Positions 35,198 to 43,948 of a stretch of DNA of 64,000 nucleotides are shown here, one piece after another (the stretch's first letter is position 1; each line of letters begins with the position of its first letter). The position numbers and the translations under genes are program-made. Where the stretch lies: positions 159,378 through 223,377 of the forward strand of contig NZ_JBDKWZ010000012.1 in the NCBI RefSeq assembly GCF_039710355.1, given 5' to 3'. The notes below the pieces were generated by a model that was not told the origin of the DNA, did not search any database, and saw only the letters and a program-made list of their open reading frames with translations. Source of the stretch: Rapidithrix thailandica (GTDB taxonomy: Bacteria; Bacteroidota; Bacteroidia; Cytophagales; Flammeovirgaceae).

Positions 35198-36634
35198 TTA
35201 ACGGTAGCGGGTTTCTGACTCAGGCATAGGCAATACATAGGTATCAGCACTCATGTTGTAGTAACTATATCCTGAAGTAGAAGAGCCATTAAGTATTCTG
35301 CTCACATTTTTTCGCTTGTAATAAAAGAAAAGTTGCCCTTCACCAAAAAACTCTTTGGTATACTCTTTTTGGAGTTCTGACTCCAAATTAGCCGTACTTT
35401 CAAGGTCTGTCAACCCTCTGTGATAGCGGACTGTATTGAGGTAATCAATATTTTGCTCACATTCCGCCACGATATAATACATCTCGGACATCTTAATCAG
35501 AGGTTGTAAAAAACGGAATGGAATTTCTTTATCTAAGATATCTTCGTACTTAAAAAAAGTGCGGAAATTTTTCCCTCCCGTAACCGGGATTTTCCAGCAA
35601 GAATTGTATCGATAGTCGTTTTCGTTATTCTCAAAAGCAGCTTCAATTCGCGGCAGATTTGGCGCCAGAATCTCTGAATCCCGTAATTCACTGGAAAAGT
35701 ATTTTTTATGAGTGGTATACAGCTCCATGTTTTGGACACCGAAAATCACTTCGTTGGAAAATACACGATCAGGATTTCCTCCTGCTGAAATGATTGCTTC
35801 GGGCTCTGTCCATGGAAACCACTGACTGGCTTGCTCTATCACCCCGTTTGCGGCAGCCAAGGCTTTTTCTTTATTCCCGGCATACAAATGAATTCGGGCC
35901 TCCAGCGCTTTTACAGCATAATAATTCAGCCGCAAATGCCGGTTTCGGTAGAAATCAAACCCATCATTCACAGGCTGCTCGTTCATAGTACCTGATTCAA
36001 TCACCGGATCATTCACCAGCAGTTGCTCCGCCAGACTCAAGTCTTGAATCAGGTGAGCATATACCTGTTCGGCTGTTAACACTTCTTCTAATTCTGCCTT
36101 CGCCATGGTATAGTAGGGAATGGCTTTCGCAGTTGAACCTTCGCTATAAACCGGCCCAAACAATCGCAATAGATCGAAATGTAAAAAAGCGCGTAAACCG
36201 TATGCCTCGCCTTTTAAAATATTCCGTTTGCTTTCGGTGAGAATACTTCCATACCTATCCAGGTTTTCGATAAATTTATTTACACTTACTATCGTAGTAT
36301 ATCCGCCAGACCACATCTCATTAAAGCTTTCCTTTACCTTTTCTTCTCCATAAGCATACCGCCCGCAATCGTACCAAGAATGCGTTGTGCTCATCACATT
36401 ATAGCGTTGAGCCAAGAATTCCACGGTACTGATTGTCAAATTGCCTCCATACAGTAGCTCACTGGTCATGTCCATATAGATACCATTCAGTACACTATTG
36501 ATACCTTGTTCGCTACTGAACAGTTGAGACTCAAGAAATTTATCTTCCGGTTCTACATCTAAGTAATCACTGCAAGAGGTCAACACACCTATTCCCAATG
36601 TTATCAAGAATATCTTTATAATATTTTTTTTCAT
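35198..36634 (-). CDS. SusD/RagB family nutrient-binding lipoprotein
   Basis: The protein has 478 residues from the ATG ending at 36634; an in-frame ATG nine codons earlier overlaps susC and is less likely. The signal ends in a lipobox (LTSCSDYLDVEPEDKF, Cys21), the classic SusD start. The TPR-like helical scaffold follows: FNEMWSGGYTTIVSVNKFIENL, ILKGEAYGLRAFLHFDLLRLFGP with the RAxxHFxLxxLxG motif, and AKALEARIHLYAGNKEKALAAAN. SusD caps the TonB-dependent channel SusC and delivers the ligand. It is encoded right after susC (14 bases between) and its length is near family average. Confidence 0.95.
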   Translation of the reverse strand: MKKNIIKIFLITLGIGVLTSCSDYLDVEPEDKFLESQLFSSEQGINSVLNGIYMDMTSELLYGGNLTISTVEFLAQRYNVMSTTHSWYDCGRYAYGEEKVKESFNEMWSGGYTTIVSVNKFIENLDRYGSILTESKRNILKGEAYGLRAFLHFDLLRLFGPVYSEGSTAKAIPYYTMAKAELEEVLTAEQVYAHLIQDLSLAEQLLVNDPVIESGTMNEQPVNDGFDFYRNRHLRLNYYAVKALEARIHLYAGNKEKALAAANGVIEQASQWFPWTEPEAIISAGGNPDRVFSNEVIFGVQNMELYTTHKKYFSSELRDSEILAPNLPRIEAAFENNENDYRYNSCWKIPVTGGKNFRTFFKYEDILDKEIPFRFLQPLIKMSEMYYIVAECEQNIDYLNTVRYHRGLTDLESTANLESELQKEYTKEFFGEGQLFFYYKRKNVSRILNGSSTSGYSYYNMSADTYVLPMPESETRYR

Positions 36635-36647
36635 AATGAAGATCAGG

Positions 36648-39600
36648 TTAGAAGGTTGCATTAATACTCAAAGAAACCGCTCTGGAAAAGGGGTAACTAA
36701 TTCCTCTTTCGGCTATTACAGAGGATTCATGAAAGATATCATTCATGTAGACATTCACACGAAGAGCCTTCACTCCCAGGCGTTTCACCCAGCCATGGTT
36801 TGTTAGTTGATATCCGATATTAATTGATTCCCCTATCAGGGTATTTTCTTTTTGCACAAAACGAGAGGAAATAGGCGTTTCAGTCGTCAAAGAGATGGCT
36901 TTAAACTGGGCAATATCTCCAGGGTTTTGCCATCGGTCGTACAGGGCTCTACGGTCCTGATTCAAGGCAACATTCTCTCTACTGATATTTTCCACTTTGT
37001 TATAAAGAGGCTGATTGAACAGATCGCCACCATACCGGAACCTGAGGTTGACTCCTAAGGTAAAACTTTTGTATGTTAAATTACTGCTGATCACTCCTTC
37101 TACCTCCGGACGTGTATTTCCAACTACCGTAACATCACTAGGATCGTACTCAAAGGTTGCTTGTCCGTCTGCCCGAAGGAATACTTCACGACCCGTTCCC
37201 GGATCAATACCCATGGATTTCACCGCCCAGATATCGTCCGGGCTATACCCATCTTTGAACCTTAGTAACGACTGGCTAATTTCCTGATCTTTATTTAAGC
37301 CTTCCAGTTTGTTATTAAACCCTCCATATTCACTTTTGATAGAACTTGCATTTAAGCCTAATGTCCAAATAATTCGCTTTTCCAATTGATAAATTGGTGA
37401 GACCCGGATAATGGCTTCCACTCCTTTCACATCCATAAAACCTGCATTGGTAGAATACCCTGATACCCCTGTAGAAGAAGGTAAATCCAGAACAATTACA
37501 AGAGGGTCTGTTTTTTTCTGATAGGCGTTTAAAGTAGCACTTACCCTTCTATTAAAAATGGCAATATCTGCACCTATACTGGTGGTAACCGTATTTTGCC
37601 ACTCCAAATCGGGATTTGCCAACGTACTTAAATATGTTCCTTGTCCGAAGATATTGGACGATTGGTCATAACTATACACAGAGACAGAAGACACACTGCC
37701 AAAATTTTGATTTCCGGTAGAACCTATGTTTGCCCGAAGTTTTAACAAGTCCACTCCTTCTAACTCAAACTCGTTATGCAAGTTCCACCCGGCCCCTACA
37801 GCCCAGAAAGAAAAGTATTTTTTATTTGAACCAAAGGCCGTAGAGCCATCCAGGCGATAAGTTGCATCAAACAAAAACCGTTGATCATACACATAGTTCA
37901 CACTGGCTAACAGATTGTTTCTTCTATACAAACTCCTGGCAGTACCCGGTGAAGCGTTCGGTTGGTAATTATAAGCAAATGCAGGGTTGCCATTTGTTCC
38001 ATTGGGAAACCCCACAGCAATAACCGTCAGGCGTTCATTGCTATTTTCTTCGATATCCGCTCTGAGGTTTGCGGTAAACTGATGCTTCTCGGCAAAAATT
38101 CTCGCATAACTCAACGTTACATTCGCCCGATAGCTAAACTTTTCGGTTCTGATATTTCCATATTGCCCTCTTTCCAAAACATCCACATCATCATATTGGG
38201 TGCGCTCCGGAGGAGAAAACGTCTCTTGGGTTGTCACTGATTTATTTAACTGAAGCCCTCCTTGTACCCGGATGTGATTACTTGGTTTCCATTCGGCCTG
38301 CAAATTATTTTGCACATTAAAAGACTGCGTATTGTTCTTATTCTTCAGAGAGGCATTGTACAATGGGTTGGGAACGTAGTAGTGTTCGGCACCGCTCACA
38401 TTTGCATACTCCAAATACCGGTCAAGTCCTCCTTCTGCATTGCGCTTTTTAAAATAAGGATTTGCCCGGGCAAAATCTGCAAAAGAACCATAAGGAGATT
38501 CGTCAGCATCCGAACCACTGACATAGAGCTTATTATAAAATTTTACTTTATTTTTTCGATAGATTAAATCAACGTTTCCTCCCCACGTTTCACGTCCGGA
38601 GCCTTTCATTACCCCCGAAACATCCCGGTAGTTCAAACCAATCCCATATTGAATGGCATTTTCCCCTCCGTTCAAATACAAAGAATGCCCATTTGTAAAT
38701 CCGGTTTGCAAAGGTTCGTGCAACCAATAAGTATCCACTCCTTCCCGAACAAGCTTTAGCCGGGAGAAATACAACTCATCCAATTCCAATTGATAAGCAG
38801 GATCAATACTATAATAAGTATATTTCCCGGATAATCTTTCAAACTCCAGTTTTTCGGCGGCATTCATCAAGTTATAGTCACTCAAATCCGGAGCTTCTAC
38901 TCGAAAATCGGCCGTATAATTTATGTCCATCTTGCCTGGCTCAGGTCTTTTCGTTTCAATCACAATCACCCCGTTTGCGGCTTTGGCTCCATACAAGGCC
39001 GTGGATGAGGCATCTTTTAGAATGGTAATAGAAGCCACCCGGTTCATATCCAGGTCTACGATTGTTCTCAGATCCGTTTCAAACCCATCCAAGATAAACA
39101 ATGGTTGATTGGGGTCCGCACCAAACTCATCCCTTAGCGATGCTGAAGCAACACTGGTTTTCCCCCGGACTTCTATGTTGGGCAATACATTTGGGTTGGA
39201 ACCAAACTCCGTATTTTCCAATACGGCCATGGAGGGGTCCAAAGACTTCAAACTTTGAATCACATTCTGATTCCCCAATTGTTTCAAGTCTGTTCCAGAA
39301 AAAGTTCTCACAGCCCCGGTAAAGCTTTCTTTGTTTCGCTCCACTACCCCGGTAATGACGACTTCTTCCAACTCACTTACATCGGCTTGCATAGCAATGG
39401 TAAGATTGGTTTTGCCGGCTACGGTTACTTCTTGGGTCTTGTAACCGATAAAGCTGATGATTAACGATGCACTTTTCGGAACAATGAGCTTGAAATTACC
39501 ATTGATATCCGTAATAGTCCCTTTACCGGAACCTTTTACAATGATACTGGCACCGGGAAGTGGTAAACCGTTCTCATCTTGAATATGCCCTGTAAGGGTA

Positions 39601-39983
39601 ATATCTTGCTTTGGAGAGGAGAGCTTCTGACTGGGGCTTATCAATACAATATTATCTTTGTTGATCTTTACATTGTATTGTTCGCCCACCAATGTACTGA
39701 CAATTTGCAATAAATCAGTATTTTCAAACTTCACCAGTACCTTGCGGTTCACATCCAGTTCGTCATCACTGTAAAAAAAGTCCACCTGAGCTTCCTTTTT
39801 CAAAACTTTCAGTGCTTTGAGCAAAGTGACTTCACCCAAGTTCAGTGTCAGTCGCTGTGAATATCCGAAAGAGGTGATGCTAAAAAAGCTCACTAAAAAT
39901 AATATCAGTGACTTTTTAGCCATCCATAAAAGGAGTTTTCGGGAATTGTTGAATACTGTTGTCGTAGTAGATTTTTTCTTCAT
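36648..39983 (-). CDS. SusC/RagA family TonB-dependent transporter with STN domain
   Basis: The protein has 1111 residues. It has a signal peptide near residues 20-45, a secretin/TonB short N-terminal (STN) domain (LTLNLGEVTLLKALKVL, about 45-115), a carboxypeptidase-regulatory-like domain (DITLTGHIQDENGLPLPGASI, about 120-200), the plug (VVITGVVERNKESFTGAVR, about 205-330, with FILDGFETDLRTIVDLDMNRVASITILKDASSTALYG) and a 22-strand barrel. The STN domain is what lets such a receptor signal to a FecR/ECF pair, as found directly upstream. The ligand is not known from sequence. A C-terminal SINATF ends with the outer-membrane Phe. Confidence 0.96.
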   Translation of the reverse strand: MKKKSTTTTVFNNSRKLLLWMAKKSLILFLVSFFSITSFGYSQRLTLNLGEVTLLKALKVLKKEAQVDFFYSDDELDVNRKVLVKFENTDLLQIVSTLVGEQYNVKINKDNIVLISPSQKLSSPKQDITLTGHIQDENGLPLPGASIIVKGSGKGTITDINGNFKLIVPKSASLIISFIGYKTQEVTVAGKTNLTIAMQADVSELEEVVITGVVERNKESFTGAVRTFSGTDLKQLGNQNVIQSLKSLDPSMAVLENTEFGSNPNVLPNIEVRGKTSVASASLRDEFGADPNQPLFILDGFETDLRTIVDLDMNRVASITILKDASSTALYGAKAANGVIVIETKRPEPGKMDINYTADFRVEAPDLSDYNLMNAAEKLEFERLSGKYTYYSIDPAYQLELDELYFSRLKLVREGVDTYWLHEPLQTGFTNGHSLYLNGGENAIQYGIGLNYRDVSGVMKGSGRETWGGNVDLIYRKNKVKFYNKLYVSGSDADESPYGSFADFARANPYFKKRNAEGGLDRYLEYANVSGAEHYYVPNPLYNASLKNKNNTQSFNVQNNLQAEWKPSNHIRVQGGLQLNKSVTTQETFSPPERTQYDDVDVLERGQYGNIRTEKFSYRANVTLSYARIFAEKHQFTANLRADIEENSNERLTVIAVGFPNGTNGNPAFAYNYQPNASPGTARSLYRRNNLLASVNYVYDQRFLFDATYRLDGSTAFGSNKKYFSFWAVGAGWNLHNEFELEGVDLLKLRANIGSTGNQNFGSVSSVSVYSYDQSSNIFGQGTYLSTLANPDLEWQNTVTTSIGADIAIFNRRVSATLNAYQKKTDPLVIVLDLPSSTGVSGYSTNAGFMDVKGVEAIIRVSPIYQLEKRIIWTLGLNASSIKSEYGGFNNKLEGLNKDQEISQSLLRFKDGYSPDDIWAVKSMGIDPGTGREVFLRADGQATFEYDPSDVTVVGNTRPEVEGVISSNLTYKSFTLGVNLRFRYGGDLFNQPLYNKVENISRENVALNQDRRALYDRWQNPGDIAQFKAISLTTETPISSRFVQKENTLIGESINIGYQLTNHGWVKRLGVKALRVNVYMNDIFHESSVIAERGISYPFSRAVSLSINATF

Positions 39984-40141
39984 AGATTTACATCAGTTAC
40001 AAGTTGACGGATACAATTTGGACATAGAAATCCCATTGGCTTACTCATCCGGATACTGTTCGCATCGTTGTCCGGGTTTCAACCTCAGGCAGTGTTAGTA
40101 ATGTAATTAGTTAGTCAAAAGGCGGCATTCAATTGATGTTC

Positions 40142-41368
40142 TTATTTTTCTGACTTTTTCAGTGTTTTTTTCGAAGAGATGATCAGTTGTTGATCTCTCA
40201 TTTCAAATGTCACATTAGTGGTTGATTCAATAATATTCAATAAATACCCTAAGGAATGCTTTTTTAAGACCACTCCGGTGAAGGTCTTGTTTTTGATTGC
40301 CGAATCCATATACTTCGCCTCAAACCGGTACCAGCGCCCTAACTTGGTGATGATATTTCCCAACTTCTCTCTCTCAAAATAAAATTTCCCGTCTTTCCAG
40401 GAGGTATAGATATCCGTATCGACTTCATGTACCTCAATACTCTTTTGCGCTCTGTTATACACCCCCCTTTTTCCCGGTAATAAATCAACTCTTCCACCAA
40501 GCATATTGCTCGACATTGCTACATGTCCTTCTACCAAAGTAGTGGCTACTTCCCGGTCGTTGGCATAAGCTGATACGTTAAAAGAAGTACCCAACACGGC
40601 CACATCAACTTCCCGGGTATTGACAACAAATTGTTTGTGGTCTTTTACTACTTCAAAATAGGCCTCCCCTTCTAATTCTACCATCCTTTTCTCACCAACA
40701 AAGCGAGTAGGATATTTTAAGGTAGAGGCTGAATTTAACCAAACCTTTGTGCCGTCCGGCAATTGCAGTTGATACTCTCCTCCTATAGGCACAAACAGTG
40801 TATTATAACTGACCTCTACGGTACCAGACGAACTTCCTTCTTCTACAGACTCATAGGTCAACTGGTTATTTTTATTAATGGCCTTCACCCCATTATGCTG
40901 CACAATTTGTTGATCGGTATTTTCAAGATTCACCCTTTCCCCGTTAGGCAAGATGAGCACCGCCTGTTTTGATCCCGGCTGTACGTCTCCCAAAGCAGTA
41001 ATCATAGTTGCAGCTTTCTTCTCTGTCCATAGCCTCTTCCCTACATATGTTCCTAAGGCAATTAAAAAGAGCACCGCCACATACTTTATCCACTGAGCAT
41101 ACAACCGCTGTACTTTTCCGGTTTTCGTTTCTTTTACCTTCTTCGTTAGTTGAGTTTGTACTTGCAACCAATCGGCATTTACATCGACTTTATCCAGAAA
41201 GTGTTGCCGGCTTTCCAGATTTTTTTTGTCTTTGACCTGCTCAAATAGCTGTTGGTACGCGTCAATTTCCAGCCAATGTTTCAGAGTTTGCTCTTCTTCT
41301 TCGGAAAGCGTATCCATTAAGTACTTGGCAAATAATGAGGGTAATATATCAGTGTCCTTTTCTCGCAT
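40142..41368 (-). CDS. FecR-family anti-sigma factor
   Basis: The protein has 408 residues. The cytoplasmic N-terminus (about 1-80) is the sigma-binding part, followed by one transmembrane helix (WIKYVAVLFLIALGTYVGKR). The periplasmic part has the FecR domain (GEYQLQLPDGTKVWLNSASTLKYP, about 195-220, then RMVELEGEAYFEV) and the DUF4974 domain at the C-terminus (FEREKLGNIITKLGRWYRFEA, about 325-400). It transmits occupancy of the STN domain in the downstream SusC to the sigma factor encoded upstream. It lies 158 bases before susC and 143 bases after the sigma gene. Confidence 0.94.
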   Translation of the reverse strand: MREKDTDILPSLFAKYLMDTLSEEEEQTLKHWLEIDAYQQLFEQVKDKKNLESRQHFLDKVDVNADWLQVQTQLTKKVKETKTGKVQRLYAQWIKYVAVLFLIALGTYVGKRLWTEKKAATMITALGDVQPGSKQAVLILPNGERVNLENTDQQIVQHNGVKAINKNNQLTYESVEEGSSSGTVEVSYNTLFVPIGGEYQLQLPDGTKVWLNSASTLKYPTRFVGEKRMVELEGEAYFEVVKDHKQFVVNTREVDVAVLGTSFNVSAYANDREVATTLVEGHVAMSSNMLGGRVDLLPGKRGVYNRAQKSIEVHEVDTDIYTSWKDGKFYFEREKLGNIITKLGRWYRFEAKYMDSAIKNKTFTGVVLKKHSLGYLLNIIESTTNVTFEMRDQQLIISSKKTLKKSEK

Positions 41369-41511
41369 CTTAGTGTTACGTTCATATTAAAAACACATGA
41401 ACATTCAAAGAGGATGAATGCGAATACTTATTTTTTTATCGGGATCATCTTTGAGGGATGAAAAGCTTTTGAGAATCAATCGATTGCAAAAGTATAAAAA
41501 AGTATTTTTTT

Positions 41512-42087
41512 TTAAGAGAAAAGCTTCATTAATAGCAGTATATAAGCATAGTTATAATCTTTCAATAATTTCCGGAGTTCTTTCAGCGCATTGTACTTTA
41601 AGGTTTTTACCGTATTCACAGAGATATCCAATTCTTTGGCAATTTCGGTATTTTTCAAACCTTTCAAATTCAGTTTGATGATTTCCGCACTTCTCGGAGG
41701 GAGTTGCTGGATGGCAGCATTCAACAAGCGGTAGGATTCTTCTTCGATTTCAACATTGCGGGCAAAGAGCTCTGACTCCTTTTCGATTTGCTGATGGTGG
41801 ATAGACCTGATTTTACGATCGCGAAGGTAATTGAGACTGGCATTTCTTACCATGGTGTAAAGGAAGGCTTTGATGGAAGAAACCTCCTGATATTCTGTCC
41901 TTTTTTCCCATAACTTCACAAACACGCCCTGTGCAATATCTTTTGCCACCCCTTCGTCTTCCACATATTTCAAGGCTACCATACACATAGAAGGGTAGAA
42001 CATCTTGAAAACCTCTTCAAAATTGGAATACTTCTCTTTTACCTCCGTATGTACAACGAATTCTTTATTTTGGTTTTTGTTAGCCAT
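41512..42087 (-). CDS. ECF sigma-70 factor of the SusCD locus
   Basis: The protein has 191 residues. Region 2 is seen in EDEGVAKDIAQGVFVKLWEKRTEY, and SIKAFLYTMVRNASLNYLRDRKIRS marks the region 2.3-2.4 helix. Region 4 has LPPRSAEIIKLNLKGLKNTEIAKELDISVNTVKTLKYNALKELRKLL. This is the standard Bacteroidota sigma that pairs with FecR. Together with FecR and the STN-bearing SusC it forms a three-component trans-envelope system that switches on uptake genes when the ligand binds. Confidence 0.93.
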   Translation of the reverse strand: MANKNQNKEFVVHTEVKEKYSNFEEVFKMFYPSMCMVALKYVEDEGVAKDIAQGVFVKLWEKRTEYQEVSSIKAFLYTMVRNASLNYLRDRKIRSIHHQQIEKESELFARNVEIEEESYRLLNAAIQQLPPRSAEIIKLNLKGLKNTEIAKELDISVNTVKTLKYNALKELRKLLKDYNYAYILLLMKLFS

Positions 42088-42661
42088 TCCCTATAAACTT
42101 ATGCTCATTCAGCTTAAGTAAAAAGGTATTTTCTTCTAATACCCTGTTGTGTCTGTTAATTCATAACAACCTATGTTTTAAAGTTACCCGAAAGCACCTT
42201 GAGCCCATGGTTGAATAACTTATACATCAAAAAGTAAAAATAAAGTTAAAATTTTCAAAACGAAGTGCTTTGGGATGACAAATCCACTCTCATGAATCAA
42301 AGAATCCGAAAATATCTGTACAGAGATGAAAAATAGTACAAGTAAACAAGGTATTCATATTTGGCAGGCTTTCGGTAACTAGAGGGAAACAGGCCAAAGT
42401 TTGAACTCACAAAGCCAAGGCATATCCATCAATAAACCTTGTCAAAGTACCGGACTTACCGATACATTGGATAAAACAACTACTTTCACCCCCCTATTTC
42501 CCTTGCTCTCCTCAAAAGGTTACTCTATGAGTTATTATTGAATACCGCAAGCGATATCTACCAGTGAACAGACTATAACCCACATCCTTTGTGGCCTGAT
42601 ACCAATTCTATTAACTGATGGAGTGGTTAAGGATTTAAAAACTAACCGAAGCTAAAAAATA
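42088..42661. other. Intergenic region upstream of the ECF sigma gene, no gene seen
   Basis: About 570 bases with no convincing ORF and no exact TAnnTTTG promoter on either strand. Some short stretches are AT-rich. It separates the SusCD block from the tRNA-Arg terminator. Confidence 0.45.
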
Positions 42662-42698
42662 AGAGAGCCTCCCAAGCAAATTGTCCGGGAGGCTCTCT
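42662..42698 (-). terminator. Terminator of tRNA-Arg
   Basis: Twelve-base arms AGAGAGCCTCCC and GGGAGGCTCTCT are followed on the minus strand by a T-rich tract, about 24 bases after the tRNA. Confidence 0.85.
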
Positions 42699-42721
42699 GT
42701 TCACTTATCAAAGTCATTTAG

Positions 42722-42795
42722 TGCACGCGGAAGGACTCGAACCCTCAACCCTCAGAGCCGAAATCTGATATTCTATCCAATTGAACTACGCGTGC
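42722..42795 (-). tRNA. tRNA-Arg, anticodon TCG
   Basis: On the minus strand the acceptor stem GCACGCG/CGCGTGC closes the molecule with discriminator A. The D arm has TAGTTCAATTGGATAGAA, the anticodon stem TCAGA/TCTGA carries loop TTTCGGC with anticodon TCG, and the T arm has GGGTTCGAGTCC. No CCA is encoded. The -7 promoter element lies 11 bases upstream and a terminator follows. Confidence 0.95.
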
Positions 42796-42806
42796 AGTTC
42801 GGTGTG

Positions 42807-42814
42807 CAAAAGTA
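42807..42814 (-). promoter_or_regulatory. -7 promoter element of tRNA-Arg
   Basis: TACTTTTG on the minus strand, followed by CACACC, matches the TAnnTTTG consensus and lies just upstream of the tRNA. No clear -33 element was found. Confidence 0.55.
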
Positions 42815-42870
42815 GATAAAAATTTATTTTAAAAAAATTTTTCTTTCTTTGCTTCTTAAAAGAAAGCACT

Positions 42871-43368
42871 ATGAAAAAAATAGGTCTTATTTCTGACACC
42901 CATAGTTACCTGGATCCTAGTGTATTAAAGTACTTTCGAGAATGCGATGAAGTATGGCATGCCGGAGATATCGGGGAGCTCACAGTCACCCGACAGATTG
43001 AAGAAGTCACGACTCTTAGGGCTGTCTATGGCAATATTGACGATACGGAAGCCCGGGCAACTTATCCGGAAAATCAAATTTTTGAATGTGAAGGCCTTAA
43101 AGTATGGATGACACATATTGGCGGCTACCCTCCCCGGTATACTACCAAGCTCAAAAAACAACTCGATGAAATCAAACCCGGATTATTTATATGCGGCCAT
43201 TCGCATATTTTGAAAGCCATTCCGGACAAATCCAGACACTTATTGCATTTGAACCCGGGCGCAGCCGGCAAACATGGATTTCATAAAGTGCGCACGATCA
43301 TGTTGTTTGAGATAGAAAAAGGGAAAATCCAAAACCTCCGGGTAGTAGAACTTGGCCCCAGGGCATAA
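42871..43368 (+). CDS. YfcE-family metallophosphoesterase
   Basis: The protein has 165 residues. Metal-binding motifs are in order: DTH in ISDTHSY (about 8-10), GDIGE (about 33-37), GNID in AVYGNIDD (about 54-57), MTHIGG (about 72-77) and CGHSHI (about 106-111). This is the compact calcineurin-like phosphodiesterase of the YfcE/MJ0936 type, a di-metal enzyme with activity on phosphodiesters in vitro, whose natural substrate is undefined. No signal peptide, so cytoplasmic. A weak hairpin lies past its stop codon, before the small convergent gene. Confidence 0.92.
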   Translation: MKKIGLISDTHSYLDPSVLKYFRECDEVWHAGDIGELTVTRQIEEVTTLRAVYGNIDDTEARATYPENQIFECEGLKVWMTHIGGYPPRYTTKLKKQLDEIKPGLFICGHSHILKAIPDKSRHLLHLNPGAAGKHGFHKVRTIMLFEIEKGKIQNLRVVELGPRA

Positions 43369-43455
43369 AAAAATGCAACGATTGATTTTCGCTGCATCTT
43401 CTGTTTTTGGAGTAAGTAGCATTGTACTTATCCAACAATACCGGTGCTAAGAAGC

Positions 43456-43605
43456 TTACTTGTTCTCTTCAAAAGATTTTTTGATCGCTTCGATATCTAC
43501 TTTTTTTATCACAGGTTGAAAATTCTGGCGTTTTATAGTCTTTTGTTTCGCGACAGCCCGCATCCGGTTTTTTAAAGATTTTCTAATTAATCTTGTTGAA
43601 GCCAT
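43456..43605 (-). CDS. Small basic protein, 49 residues, with its own promoter
   Basis: A 50-codon frame (ATG ending at 43605, TAA at 43458-43456) encodes 49 residues beginning MASTRLIRKSLKNRMRAVAK. Later segments are KQKTIKRQNFQPVIKK and VDIEAIKKSFEENK. It is strongly Lys/Arg-rich in its first two thirds and has no membrane segment or Cys. A TACCTTTG -7 promoter element at 43644-43637 ends 31 bases before the ATG. The combination of a clean ORF, short leader and promoter supports a true gene. Basic composition fits nucleic-acid or ribosome binding, but no family is recognised. Confidence 0.62.
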   Translation of the reverse strand: MASTRLIRKSLKNRMRAVAKQKTIKRQNFQPVIKKVDIEAIKKSFEENK

Positions 43606-43636
43606 TTTCTCAATTGTTTTTTTAATTTACGAACCG

Positions 43637-43644
43637 CAAAGGTA
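43637..43644 (-). promoter_or_regulatory. -7 promoter element of the 49-residue basic gene
   Basis: TACCTTTG on the minus strand matches TAnnTTTG; the start would fall about 25 bases before the ATG. Confidence 0.5.
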
Positions 43645-43948
43645 GGTTTTCCCAACATAAATTAAAATTATTTTCTCAGTTTCTTCGTCCCTTGCCTTCA
43701 TCCGTCCTCCCTGGGATATTCATTGGAGAACGATCTTTCAACATTTACAAAATCTATTTACTTGAAAATCAACACAGACTTGTTTTAAATTAGCCGGTCA
43801 AATTTGAAATTTGCTATTTTCATCTGTAATTTGCCTCGAGGGCTTAGACAAAACCCAAAATTACCTAAAATAGAGGTACCTCCCCAAGGTCATCTCTTAT
43901 TAACAAGGTAGTTTTCAGAAATACAAGTTCTACAGTAGATAAAGAAAA
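43645..43948. other. Intergenic region before the GNAT gene, no gene seen
   Basis: About 300 bases without a convincing ORF or RNA element. The GNAT promoter must be within it, but no exact consensus match was found. Confidence 0.4.

Noticed and set aside
43374..43398. Hairpin after the YfcE-like gene as a terminator
   Set aside because: The arms pair poorly and the T-tract is distant. It is too weak to annotate.
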